This document shows, piece by piece, positions 1 to 8,023 of a stretch of DNA of 64,000 nt. Both the position numbers and the translations under genes were made by a program. The stretch lies in assembly GCF_012844365.1 (NCBI RefSeq), contig NZ_CP051626.1, positions 1,054,001 through 1,118,000 on the forward strand, given 5' to 3'. Source of the DNA: Brevibacterium sp. 'Marine'. Lineage in GTDB: Bacteria > Actinomycetota > Actinomycetes > Actinomycetales > Brevibacteriaceae. A model generated the notes under the pieces. That model worked only from the letters and a program-made list of their open reading frames with translations, had not been told where the DNA came from and made no database searches. Position 1 is the first letter of the stretch; each line of letters begins with the position of its first letter.

Positions 1-486
1 TACCTCGGCGTGCCCATCGACGACGGAGTGGCGAACACGATCATCGCGCAGCTGCTCCACCTCGATTCGAGCAGCCGGGACCTGCCGATCAGCATGTACA
101 TCAACTCCCCAGGCGGCTCCCTGACCGCGATGACCGCGATCTTCGACGCAATGCACCACATCGGTGCGCCCGTGGCCACCACCTGCGTCGGGCAGGCGGT
201 CGCCGATGCGGCCGTGCTCCTGGCCGCCGGAGAACCGGGCCGGCGGGCCATGCTCGCACACGCCCGCGCCGTGCTGCGGCAGCCGCATGCCGAAGGTGCA
301 CGCGGCACGATCCCCGACCTCATCGTCGCCGCAGACGAGATCGTCCGGCAGCGCCGAGAGGTCGAAGAGATGCTCGCCGACAGCACGGGACGGACCCCGG
401 AGCAGATCCACCGTGACTTCGATCGCGATCTCGTTCTCGACGCAAGAGCGGCGCGGGACTTCGGACTCGTCGACGTCATCCTCTGA
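1..486 (+). CDS. ClpP-family homologue lacking catalytic Ser and His (5' partial)
   Basis: The frame is open at the left edge, so the start lies outside. The ClpP fold is clear: an INSPGG strand, GQAVADAAVLLAAG where ClpP has GQAASMGAFLL-AG, RAVLRQP where ClpP has R-x-MIHQP, and HRDFDRDLVL where ClpP has ERDTERD. In this alignment the nucleophile Ser is Ala and the catalytic His is Arg; only the Asp remains. Actinobacteria carry several ClpP paralogues that form mixed rings with Clp ATPases, and inactive ClpR-type subunits exist elsewhere. I infer a structural or regulatory ring subunit whose active partner is probably encoded just upstream, outside the window. The ClgR/PopR-like regulator about 2.5 kb downstream may control it. 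Confidence 0.85.
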   Translation, partial: YLGVPIDDGVANTIIAQLLHLDSSSRDLPISMYINSPGGSLTAMTAIFDAMHHIGAPVATTCVGQAVADAAVLLAAGEPGRRAMLAHARAVLRQPHAEGARGTIPDLIVAADEIVRQRREVEEMLADSTGRTPEQIHRDFDRDLVLDARAARDFGLVDVIL

Positions 487-566
487 CTCACTGCTCCCAG
501 CGTGGTGGTCGAACGTACTCCCCGAGGATGACGACGACATCCGGGCCGGGTCGCTACGATCGGAGG

Positions 567-1877
567 ATGAGACCGGACCGTCGAGATCGTCGCGCCCGCG
601 CGGCAGGATCTTCGCCGCGCACACGCAGACGAATCGTCCTGCTCACCGTCGCCGCGGTGGTGCTGCAGCTGCCCTTCGCGATCGTCCTCGCCTTCCACAC
701 CGAGACGTCTGCGGCCGCGATGATCGTGCGCATCGGCACTGCGGTCGTCTCCCCGGCGGTCTTCCTCTTCGCTGCGAGGTGGCCCGGACCGCGCGTGGCC
801 GCACTGGCAGGACTCGTCGTCCTCGACATCCTGGTGTGGGCGGCAGCGACGCCCGATTCGGGCCCCGGCGACGTCGGCATGCGACCGGACGCGTGGGGCG
901 ACCACGGACCGTGGTCACCGGCCGGACCAGGAGCGACGCCGTTCTACGCCGCCTTCCTCTTCGCCGTCGTCGCAGCGATGGTTCGCGGACGTGGACTCTG
1001 GGCGATCGCCTCGGCGGTGGGAGTCTGGTTGGGAAGCCTGCTGCTCGGTCCCCTGCTGGGAATCGAGTGGTCAGTGGGGCGAGTGGTTTCGGCGACGATC
1101 GGACTGGCCATCGCCGTGGGCATCGGTGCTTTCGTCCGCCGCCGCAGCGAACTGCGTCGCCAGGAGGCCGCCCAGCAGAGCGCCCACCGCGCCGAGGTGG
1201 TCCAGGCCGAACGGCTGCGCATCGCCCGGGATCTCCACGACGTCCTCGGCCATGCACTGTCCCAGATCAACGTCCAAGCCGGAGTCGGCGAACACCTCAT
1301 CGACCGCGATCCCGAACAGGCGCGTTCGGCACTTGCGGCCATCAGAGAACTCAGCCGCACCGGACTCAACGAAGTGCGCACCGTGCTGCACACGATGCGC
1401 TCCGACACCGGTGCTGCGGAAGCCTCAGGACCGGCACCCTTGGCACCGGTGCTCGGCCTCGACGCTGTTCCGGCACTGGTCTCCCGCCTCGTCGGCTCCA
1501 CGGACATCAGCGTGGACGATCGGCGAGCCACAGACTCCGACGGAGCGCGGGAGCAGCCCGGTCAATCGACGGACGCAGCCGCCTATCGGATCATTCAGGA
1601 AGCACTGACCAATGTGCTCAGACATGCTCGCGCTGACAGCGCACGTGTCGTGATCGAGCGGAATTCGGACCGGCTGCACGTGCGCATCAGCGATGACGGA
1701 TCGGGAATGTCCGGAGAAGTCGAAGGGACGGGAATCATGGGCATGCGCGAGAGGGCGAAACTGCTGACAGGGTCACTCACCCTGACATCGGAGGGCCAGC
1801 GGGGAACCACCGTCGACGTCGACCTTCCCTGGAACGCCGACCCTGCAGAATTTCCCGACGAGGAGGCACAGCGATGA
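567..1877 (+). CDS. NarL-type sensor histidine kinase
   Basis: About 436 residues. An N-terminal region of five to six hydrophobic helices without a large extracellular domain is followed by a HisKA_3 dimerisation domain (ERLRIARDLHDVLGHALS, phospho-acceptor His near residue 224) and a HATPase_c domain with N box (QEALTNVLRHA) and G box (DDGSGM, GTGIMGMRERA). It autophosphorylates on His and passes the phosphate to the regulator whose gene overlaps its stop by 4 nt. An in-frame ATG lies 39 nt upstream, but a TACGAT -10 hexamer sits exactly 6 nt before the chosen ATG, with CGGAGG between them, so this start fits a leaderless or near-leaderless message. The membrane-only sensor suggests a cell-envelope signal, which is inference. 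Confidence 0.88.
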   Translation: MRPDRRDRRARAAGSSPRTRRRIVLLTVAAVVLQLPFAIVLAFHTETSAAAMIVRIGTAVVSPAVFLFAARWPGPRVAALAGLVVLDILVWAAATPDSGPGDVGMRPDAWGDHGPWSPAGPGATPFYAAFLFAVVAAMVRGRGLWAIASAVGVWLGSLLLGPLLGIEWSVGRVVSATIGLAIAVGIGAFVRRRSELRRQEAAQQSAHRAEVVQAERLRIARDLHDVLGHALSQINVQAGVGEHLIDRDPEQARSALAAIRELSRTGLNEVRTVLHTMRSDTGAAEASGPAPLAPVLGLDAVPALVSRLVGSTDISVDDRRATDSDGAREQPGQSTDAAAYRIIQEALTNVLRHARADSARVVIERNSDRLHVRISDDGSGMSGEVEGTGIMGMRERAKLLTGSLTLTSEGQRGTTVDVDLPWNADPAEFPDEEAQR

Positions 1878-2548
1878 CACCGATCCGAGTCGCCATTGCC
1901 GATGACCATCAGCTCGTGCGCGCCGGCTTCGCCTCACTGCTCGATTCCGAGGACGATATCGAGGTCACGATCCACGCCTCCGGCGGGCGGGCCCTGCTCG
2001 AAGCGCTGCGCACGGCACCTGTCGACGTCGTTCTCATGGACATCCGCATGCCCGACGGAGACGGCCTGTGGGCGACGGAGGAGATCGCCGCCGATCCGCG
2101 GCTCGATGCCGTGCGCGTGGTGCTCGTGACGACCTTCGGGCTCGACGAATACATCGTCCGCGCCGTGCGGGCCGGGGCCAGCGGATTCCTCCTCAAGGAC
2201 ACCGACCCGACCGACCTCATCCGCGCCGTGCGCGTCGTGGCCGCCGGTGAGGCTCTGCTTTCACCCGAAGTCACGAAGTACCTGCTCTCGCGCATGTCCT
2301 TGGGCCTGAAGGCAGAGCCGGATGCGGGACTCGACGTGCTGACCGACCGCGAACGCGAAGTCCTCGCGCTCGTCGGCCGCGGTCAGTCGAACGATGAGAT
2401 CGCCGACTCGCTCGTGCTCTCCCCGCTGACCGCGAAGACGCATGTCTCACGCATCATGACGAAGGTCGGGGCCAGGGACCGTGTTCATCTCGTCGTCCTC
2501 GCCTACGAATCGGGGCTGGTCTCGCCCGGCTGGCTGAACGAGCACTGA
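1874..2548 (+). CDS. NarL/LuxR-family response regulator
   Basis: 224 residues, the cognate regulator of the preceding kinase (ATGA overlap). The receiver domain has the acidic pair D10/D11, phospho-acceptor D56 (VLMDIRMPD), the TT switch near residue 86 and K108 (GFLLKD). A linker leads to a GerE/LuxR helix-turn-helix (LTDREREVLALVGRGQSNDEIA, here abbreviated by its first motif LTDREREVLALV, then TAKTHVSRIMTKVGARDR). Full length for the family. The DNA target is unknown. A SHOCT-domain membrane protein follows by about 120 nt and may be part of the regulon. Confidence 0.93.
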   Translation: MTPIRVAIADDHQLVRAGFASLLDSEDDIEVTIHASGGRALLEALRTAPVDVVLMDIRMPDGDGLWATEEIAADPRLDAVRVVLVTTFGLDEYIVRAVRAGASGFLLKDTDPTDLIRAVRVVAAGEALLSPEVTKYLLSRMSLGLKAEPDAGLDVLTDREREVLALVGRGQSNDEIADSLVLSPLTAKTHVSRIMTKVGARDRVHLVVLAYESGLVSPGWLNEH

Positions 2549-2667
2549 GTGGTGCTCCGTGCGGAGCAGGACAGGTGACTCCCACCAGCGGATTCGCTGC
2601 GACCGGTTCGAGGTGTGTCATGGATACCAGGTCCACGAACGGCGTGGACACCCGCCAAGGAGGCATC

Positions 2668-2949
2668 ATGCACATGGAACACGGACCGCTGGCCTGGCCG
2701 TTCTTCTTCCTCATCCCGATCTTCTGGGTCCTCGTCATCGGACTCATCGTCACTCTCATCGTGACGCTCAACCGTCGCCGGTGGCGGCAGGCCGGGGGAC
2801 CGCCGTGGGCGGCTGCGGCACGAGAAGGAACGAGGAGCGCCGAGGCGACTCTGGCGCAGCGCTTCGCCCAGGGTGACATCGAGGAGGCCGAATATCGCGC
2901 CCGCCTCGAGGTGCTGAGGGCGAACAGGACCGAGGCCGGGAACGGCTAA
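2668..2949 (+). CDS. Small SHOCT-domain membrane protein
   Basis: 93 residues. One transmembrane segment (WPFFFLIPIFWVLVIGLIVT) is followed by a basic stop (NRRRWRQ) and a C-terminal SHOCT motif (LAQRFAQGDIEEAEYRARL). SHOCT is a short oligomerisation module common at the ends of bacterial membrane proteins. The start is fixed by a strong ribosome-binding site (AAGGAGG, 5-7 nt before the ATG); upstream in-frame starts lack one. It probably belongs to the response of the preceding two-component system. The stop codon overlaps the stop of the convergent regulator gene by 4 bp. Confidence 0.8.
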   Translation: MHMEHGPLAWPFFFLIPIFWVLVIGLIVTLIVTLNRRRWRQAGGPPWAAAAREGTRSAEATLAQRFAQGDIEEAEYRARLEVLRANRTEAGNG

Positions 2950-3305
2950 GCCGCCAGAGCGAGCCGCACCTGACCCGCTGCCGGCGGAGCAGGTGCGGCT
3001 TGCGTCATCCCGGTCGCCGACAGCAGCGCGGTTGCAGGAACACCAGAGGTCAGGCCGAGGGCCGCGAGCACGAGGATCTGCGGCAGCTGGAGCCCGAGTA
3101 CCTCGGCCACGGCCTCGATGACCTCGGACGACGGGTCCTTGAGCCCGCGTTCGATCTCGGAGAGGAACTGGGTCGAGACCCCGGACCGGTGGGAGACCTG
3201 AGCCAGGGTGAGACCCAGATCGGTGCGGCGCAGGCGGAGAGCGCGGCCGAGCGCCTCACGCCACAGCAGCGGCGGGGTCGAGCTGTGCGGGAGCATGTCG
3301 GTCAT
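2946..3305 (-). CDS. XRE-family transcriptional regulator, ClgR/PopR-like
   Basis: 119 residues. A single helix-turn-helix of the Cro/CI type fills the first two thirds (LRRTDLGLTLAQVSHRSGVS, FLSEIERGLKDPSSEVIEA), with an Ala/Pro-rich tail. The spacing and the SE(I/V)ERG-K-x-SSE signature match ClgR and PopR, actinobacterial activators of clp genes. Because a ClpP paralogue lies at the left edge of the window, I infer a role in Clp protease control; the sequence alone does not show this. A TAGGCT hexamer lies 6 nt before the ATG and no Shine-Dalgarno is visible, so the message is likely leaderless. Confidence 0.78.
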   Translation of the reverse strand: MTDMLPHSSTPPLLWREALGRALRLRRTDLGLTLAQVSHRSGVSTQFLSEIERGLKDPSSEVIEAVAEVLGLQLPQILVLAALGLTSGVPATALLSATGMTQAAPAPPAAGQVRLALAA

Positions 3306-3413
3306 GGGGTGAGCCTACGGTTCGCATGGTCGCCTCGGCGAGGGTTTCCGCTGTGAGCAGATGAAGACGATTGACGTGAAGTGAGTCACATGTATTGCCA
3401 AGTGCGCCCTTAG

Positions 3414-3432
3414 TTAAGTTAGGCTGTCCTAC
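3414..3432 (+). promoter_or_regulatory. Probable DtxR/IdeR iron box
   Basis: The 19-mer TTAAGTTAGGCTGTCCTAC matches the actinobacterial iron box TTAGGTTAGGCTAACCTAA at 15 of 19 positions. It lies about 50 nt before a siderophore-type binding protein and covers a possible -10 (TAGGCT). Iron-loaded DtxR/IdeR should repress here. A 7-bp hairpin (3444-3461) follows in the leader. Confidence 0.75.
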
Positions 3433-3483
3433 GTTAATGTCGAGGAGCCGCAACCGGCTCCGACCACTGTCGAAAGGACAGGA

Positions 3484-4512
3484 ATGTCAGTTCCTCACAG
3501 CCGCCGGGCCGTCATCGCCGGAGCGCTCGTCGCACTCTCGCTCACCGCCACCGCCTGCGGGCAGGGATCGCAGGCCGCGGAGGGGTCCGGGTCAGCGAAT
3601 TTCGAGACCGTGACGATCAAGCACGCACTCGGCGAAGCGGTCATCGAGTCCGAGCCCGAGCGCGTCGTCACCCTCGGTCAGGGATCGACGGAGACCGCGA
3701 TCGCGTTGGGCAAGACTCCGGTCGGTATGGAGGAATACGCCTGGGGATCCGATGACACCGGCTATATGCCGTGGATCTACGAGGCCGTGAAGGACAAGGG
3801 CGAGAAGCTGCCCGAACAGTTCCAGGGCGATACGGAACTCGACGTCGAGGCCATTGCCGAGCTCGAACCCGATGTCATCCTCGCTCCCTGGTCGGGAATC
3901 ACGGCCGACCAGTATGAGCAGCTCGATGCCATCGCCCCGACCGTGGCGTACCCGAAGCAGCCGTGGACGATCAAGTGGGATGAGCAGATCACCACGATCG
4001 GCAAGGCGCTCGGTCAGGAAGAGGAATCCGTTGGTCTCGTCGACGACATCAAGACGCAGCTGAAAGAGGCGAAGCGGGAGGAATACAAGGACCTCACATT
4101 CTCCTTCATCTACAACTCGGGTCCCGGCACCCTCGGCGTCTTCTACCCCAACGAGCAGCGGGTGGCGATGGTCTCGGCGCTCGGGCTGACCCCGGATCCG
4201 ATCATCGACGAGCTGAAGGAGGACTACGACGAGCCCGGAACGGATTCAGCGCTCATCGGTCTGGAGAACGCGGACAAGCTCAACGATTCGGACCTCATCT
4301 TCACCTTCTACTCCGATGAGAAGAACAGGAAAGAGATCGAATCGCAGGGACTGTATGCGAACATTCCGGCGATCAAAGCCGGGGCCGTCGTGGCTCCGGA
4401 TGACCAGCCCTTCGTCACCGGCTCCTCGATCATCAACCCGCTCACCGTCCCCTGGACGCTCGAGCGCTATGTGCCGATGATCGACAAAGCTGTCGAGAAG
4501 CTCGACAAGTAG
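3484..4512 (+). CDS. Siderophore/iron ABC transporter substrate-binding lipoprotein (FepB/FecB type)
   Basis: 342 residues. The signal peptide has a twin-arginine-like start (SRRAVIAGALVALSL) and a lipobox (TATAC) whose Cys anchors the protein in the membrane. The mature part is a periplasmic-binding type III fold: ERVVTLGQGSTETAIALGKTPVG, LDVEAIAELEPDVILAP, and the AIAPTVAY motif are typical of ferric-siderophore binders. The iron box upstream supports regulation by DtxR/IdeR. No permease or ATPase gene is adjacent, so it must borrow a transporter encoded elsewhere. A ribosome-binding site (AAAGGACA) precedes the ATG. Confidence 0.9.
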   Translation: MSVPHSRRAVIAGALVALSLTATACGQGSQAAEGSGSANFETVTIKHALGEAVIESEPERVVTLGQGSTETAIALGKTPVGMEEYAWGSDDTGYMPWIYEAVKDKGEKLPEQFQGDTELDVEAIAELEPDVILAPWSGITADQYEQLDAIAPTVAYPKQPWTIKWDEQITTIGKALGQEEESVGLVDDIKTQLKEAKREEYKDLTFSFIYNSGPGTLGVFYPNEQRVAMVSALGLTPDPIIDELKEDYDEPGTDSALIGLENADKLNDSDLIFTFYSDEKNRKEIESQGLYANIPAIKAGAVVAPDDQPFVTGSSIINPLTVPWTLERYVPMIDKAVEKLDK

Positions 4513-4547
4513 GTCGACGGCGAAGCAGCAGCCGAATCAGCCGGGCG

Positions 4548-4579
4548 AGCTGGGCGCTCTCAATCGAGGGCGCTCAGCT
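4548..4579. terminator. Bidirectional terminator hairpin
   Basis: A 14-bp stem with two G-U wobbles and a 4-nt loop (arms AGCTGGGCGCTCTC and GAGGGCGCTCAGCT) sits between two convergent genes and covers the end of the L,D-transpeptidase gene. Confidence 0.6.
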
Positions 4580-6071
4580 TCTTCCATTCATCCCAGGAAT
4601 AGACCCAGTCCGAGATGTCGCTGTCATTGGTCGACAGGCTCACCTGCGAACCGGTGATCTCGACGGGATCACCGAAGATCGCGGAGTCATAGTATTCCTT
4701 CGCCCGTGCGGTGGTGAGGTTGACGCAGCCGTGCGAGACGTTCTGAGAACCCTGCACGCCTGCCGACCAGGGAGCAGCGTGAATGAATTCGCCGTTGTTG
4801 TGGATGCGCACAGCCCACTGGACATCGGTCTCGTAGTCCCACTGCTCGGAGGTCATCGTATAGTCGGCGGCCTTCGACATCACCACGTGCGTGCCGTTGT
4901 ACGAGGGTGACTTCGGTGCGCCGAGGGAGGCCGGGAAGTCCATGACCGTCTTGCCGTCACGGGTGACGGTCATCCGGTGGGTCTTCACGTCGGCCTTGAC
5001 GACCTGTTTGCGTCCGATCTCGAAATCGAGGGTGAGATCGTTCTGTCCCACGCTGTTCTCACCCGTCGGCACGTCCTTGAGCGGAACGTCGACGGAGACC
5101 TTGGAATGAGCGGGCCAGAACTCCTTCGGACGGAAGTGCAGGCGGGACTGCGGATCGTCATAGAGCCAACCCCACGAGCCTTCGACCTCACGCTCCTCGC
5201 CGTCTTCGTCGGTGACCTTGACCGAGAGTCGACGTTCCACATCGTCACGGAATTCCTCGGACACGGTGGAACCGAAGTTGAGCATGATGGGGGCCGCGAC
5301 GCCGACCGTCTGGTCATCGGCGAGTGTCGTGCGCACCGACATCGGTGCCCCGTCGCTGGCGCCGACAGTGATCGTTGCGTCGAGGTCGACTTCGTCTCCG
5401 TCAGCAGCAGTGGCGGTGACCTTCACGGTGTATTCGCTGTCGGCGACGAGGCCGTAGGTCGAGATCCAGGCGGCGGAGTCATCCGGGGCGGAGACCGCTT
5501 CGGCATCGTCCTTGCTCTCTGAATCGCTGCCCTTCGACTTTTCCGTGGACTCGTCGTCGCTGGATCCGGATTCGGTGGAGCTCGGTGTCGACGAACCGGC
5601 TTGGGCGTCCTCCTCTGACTCGAGCGCGGTACCGGAAGCATCGAAGAATGTGCCGGGATCGTGCGCGATTCGGGGGTGGGCCTCCTCGGTGACGGAGATG
5701 TCACTGAGGTCGGCGTTCTCGACGGAGATGCCGATCCTCTGGCCGGCTTCCAGATCGATCTCGTCGCCGGATTCGGTCACTTCCCCGAAGTCTCCGGCGC
5801 CGGGCATCGCGGTCGCAGCATCGGTGGCCGGACTCGGTTCCGCGGTGGAGGTCGCATCGTCGCTGGGCTGGGACGTCGACGTCGATTCGGTCGCGGATTC
5901 TGCTGCTTCGGCGGTGATGGATCCGACGCGGAATACGGGATCCGCGGCCGCCTCGGCGGTCTTGTTCGCGCCATCACGGGTGGCATCGGGATCATCGCTC
6001 GACGGCGTGCACGCCGTGAGCAGGGCCAGTGCCGACAGGGCGGCAACGGCCCCGTGGATCTTCGTGGACAA
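4560..6071 (-). CDS. L,D-transpeptidase lipoprotein with Ig-like domain (LdtMt2 type)
   Basis: About 503 residues from a proposed TTG start. That start is preceded by CGAGG 8-9 nt upstream and yields a normal lipoprotein signal (TKIHGAVAALSALALLTAC); the longer ATG frame gives an unnatural N-terminus. A long acidic Ser/Thr/Asp-rich spacer leads to an Ig-like (Big_10) domain (SVRTTLADDQTVGVAAPIML) and a YkuD catalytic domain ending in FIHAAPWSAG...VSHGCVNL, the H-x(n)-S-H-G-C motif with catalytic Cys. It makes 3-3 peptidoglycan cross-links on the outer face of the membrane and is insensitive to most beta-lactams except carbapenems (family knowledge). Monocistronic. Confidence 0.88.
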   Translation of the reverse strand: MSTKIHGAVAALSALALLTACTPSSDDPDATRDGANKTAEAAADPVFRVGSITAEAAESATESTSTSQPSDDATSTAEPSPATDAATAMPGAGDFGEVTESGDEIDLEAGQRIGISVENADLSDISVTEEAHPRIAHDPGTFFDASGTALESEEDAQAGSSTPSSTESGSSDDESTEKSKGSDSESKDDAEAVSAPDDSAAWISTYGLVADSEYTVKVTATAADGDEVDLDATITVGASDGAPMSVRTTLADDQTVGVAAPIMLNFGSTVSEEFRDDVERRLSVKVTDEDGEEREVEGSWGWLYDDPQSRLHFRPKEFWPAHSKVSVDVPLKDVPTGENSVGQNDLTLDFEIGRKQVVKADVKTHRMTVTRDGKTVMDFPASLGAPKSPSYNGTHVVMSKAADYTMTSEQWDYETDVQWAVRIHNNGEFIHAAPWSAGVQGSQNVSHGCVNLTTARAKEYYDSAIFGDPVEITGSQVSLSTNDSDISDWVYSWDEWKKLSALD

Positions 6072-6267
6072 CAGGGAAACCTCGTTCAAGCACAGGGATG
6101 AGAACTGCGATTCATGGTAATGAAGCAAAATCACGAAAGTATTAACGAATTTGCATCGCGGCGCCGAATCCGGTGACCGGATGGCCGTGGAGGCAGAGCT
6201 GACCTGGGCAGATGGGGGATAAGGGGAGTTGTGGAATTGTGATGTTGGGGAGTTGTCGGGGAATAGA

Positions 6268-6355
6268 GGACTCCCCGTGCACCCGACAGAGCTCGCTTAC
6301 CCTTGCTGCCTTCCGGCCCTGGGGGAGTTCACAAGATGACGCCGCACGGGGAGCC
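6268..6355 (-). ncRNA. ffs: Signal recognition particle RNA, small bacterial (4.5S) type
   Basis: Read on the minus strand, the sequence holds the universal SRP RNA apical motif GCCGGAAGGCAGCAAGGGTAA, closed by a long terminal helix (CTCCCCGTGC pairing with GCACGGGGAG). It binds Ffh and targets membrane proteins. The ends are set from the terminal helix and are accurate to a few bases. It occupies most of the space between the L,D-transpeptidase and MFS genes. Confidence 0.95.
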
Positions 6356-6360
6356 GTGAA

Positions 6361-7902
6361 TCAGTCTAGTCGAGAGCGGCCTCGGCGGACAAAACGAGTG
6401 GGCGGGGCCACACGCGGACGGGCCGCATGGCGCAGATACCACGCGCCGGCGCCGAAGACGATGCTCAGCAGAATCTGCACCAAACAGGCGAGGCCGAACG
6501 CCCTGTCGAACCCGAAGACAGCGGTGAACGAGTGGAAGAGTGCGCCGAGGAGTGCGACACCCACGGCGATCCCCGCTTGCTGCATCGTTGCGATGAGGCC
6601 GCCGCTCAGCCCCGCCACCCGGTCGGGGACGGCACCGACGATTGTGCCCACCAAGGGGCCGAACTGCATAGCCTGCCCCGCGCCGAGGATGAGGGCCGGG
6701 GCCTGGAACCACAGGTGCCACCCGGCTCCCGCACTCGAGGAGACCAATGCGATGCCGAGAAGTCCAGCGATCTGCAGGCCGGTGCCCAGCAGCATGGTGC
6801 CGGGGCCGGTGAACGATGCGACCAGGCGGTGGACATACAGGGAGGCGACGAGGAACGCGATGCAGAACACGGCGAGGGTGAGACCGGAGACATACGCCGG
6901 ATCGGAATGTCCGGTCTGGGAGACCAGTGAGAAGTTGAAGAGGAAGGTGCCGAAACCCGCGAAGAAGACGAAGGCCATGAGCATTCCCACCCACGCGGCC
7001 GGAACCGCGACGACGTCGGGTGGGATGAGCGGGAACCGGCCGGTCGCGTCGGCCCGCGACTGCCACAGGGCGAAAGCCGCGAAGCCCAAGGCGCTGACCG
7101 TCAGCAGGATCACCGGAACCGGCAGCCATCCGGTGACGGGTCCCAGCGCCAGTCCGATGACGAGGCACATCATGCCCAGGTCGAGGAGGATCGCGCCGGG
7201 GACGTCGAGGGGTGCAGGGTCGGTGCTGCGTGATTCGGTCAATCGCAGGGAACCTGCGTAGGCGGCTGCGGCGGCGACCGCGCAGCTGAGGAACGCCGCC
7301 CTCCACCCCCAGGTATCGCCGAAGAGGGAGATGAGTCCGCCGCCGAGGACCTGACCGCCGACGGTGCCGACTCCGGAGAACGCGCCGAAGAGGCTGATCG
7401 CCTTCAATCGCGCGGCTCCGGACAGCGAATGCTGGAAGCTTGCGAGGATCTGCGGCATCATCACTGCCGCCGCCAGGCCCTGTGCCGTGCGTGCCCCGAG
7501 CAGGAAGAGCGGATCGGGTGACAGTCCGACGGCGATTGAGGTGATGACGAGCGCGCCCGTGCCGATCATGAACAGGCGGCGCCGGCCCAGTCGGTCCCCG
7601 ATGCGACCGCAGAGGATGAGACCGGAGGCGAAGGCGGCGGAGAACAGACCGACGACGAGCGCCGAGGTTGCATCGCTCGCACCGATGTCCGCCTTCACCG
7701 CGGGGATCGCGACGTTCGAGACGGAGAACATGAACGTCGCGAGGAACGCGCCGAGGTGAAGCGGCCAAAGCACCGGGGCGGGATGGCCTGCGGTGGGCGC
7801 GGGGTCGACGTTGGGTCCGTGACCGGGAGCCGCCTCGGTGGGGGCCGATGTCGGAACCTCATCGGCAGAGGTCGATGATGTCTGCGTGTGGGAATCTCTC
7901 AT
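6361..7902 (-). CDS. MFS drug/metabolite exporter, 14-TM DHA2 type
   Basis: About 513 residues with roughly fourteen hydrophobic helices. After a polar, Pro/Thr-rich N-terminus come LGAFLATFMFSVSNVAIPAV and the MFS motif A (GRIGDRLGRRRLFMIG) between helices 2 and 3, both typical of the DHA2 proton-antiport exporters. I chose the ATG giving MRDSHTQTS because it leaves room for the divergent promoter; a longer frame would run into the neighbouring gene. The substrate is unknown. Divergent pairing with an MmyB-type regulator suggests that regulator controls it. Confidence 0.85.
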   Translation of the reverse strand: MRDSHTQTSSTSADEVPTSAPTEAAPGHGPNVDPAPTAGHPAPVLWPLHLGAFLATFMFSVSNVAIPAVKADIGASDATSALVVGLFSAAFASGLILCGRIGDRLGRRRLFMIGTGALVITSIAVGLSPDPLFLLGARTAQGLAAAVMMPQILASFQHSLSGAARLKAISLFGAFSGVGTVGGQVLGGGLISLFGDTWGWRAAFLSCAVAAAAAYAGSLRLTESRSTDPAPLDVPGAILLDLGMMCLVIGLALGPVTGWLPVPVILLTVSALGFAAFALWQSRADATGRFPLIPPDVVAVPAAWVGMLMAFVFFAGFGTFLFNFSLVSQTGHSDPAYVSGLTLAVFCIAFLVASLYVHRLVASFTGPGTMLLGTGLQIAGLLGIALVSSSAGAGWHLWFQAPALILGAGQAMQFGPLVGTIVGAVPDRVAGLSGGLIATMQQAGIAVGVALLGALFHSFTAVFGFDRAFGLACLVQILLSIVFGAGAWYLRHAARPRVAPPTRFVRRGRSRLD

Positions 7903-8023
7903 GGATCCAGTCTGCGATGGGCCGCGGGGCAGTGGGAGGGCGTGTCGATGGTGTTGGTCGGACCACCAGGTTGAGAGCGGTGACAGGGTGGAAGAGCCTG
8001 ACCGTCGGGCGGACAATGGAGGC

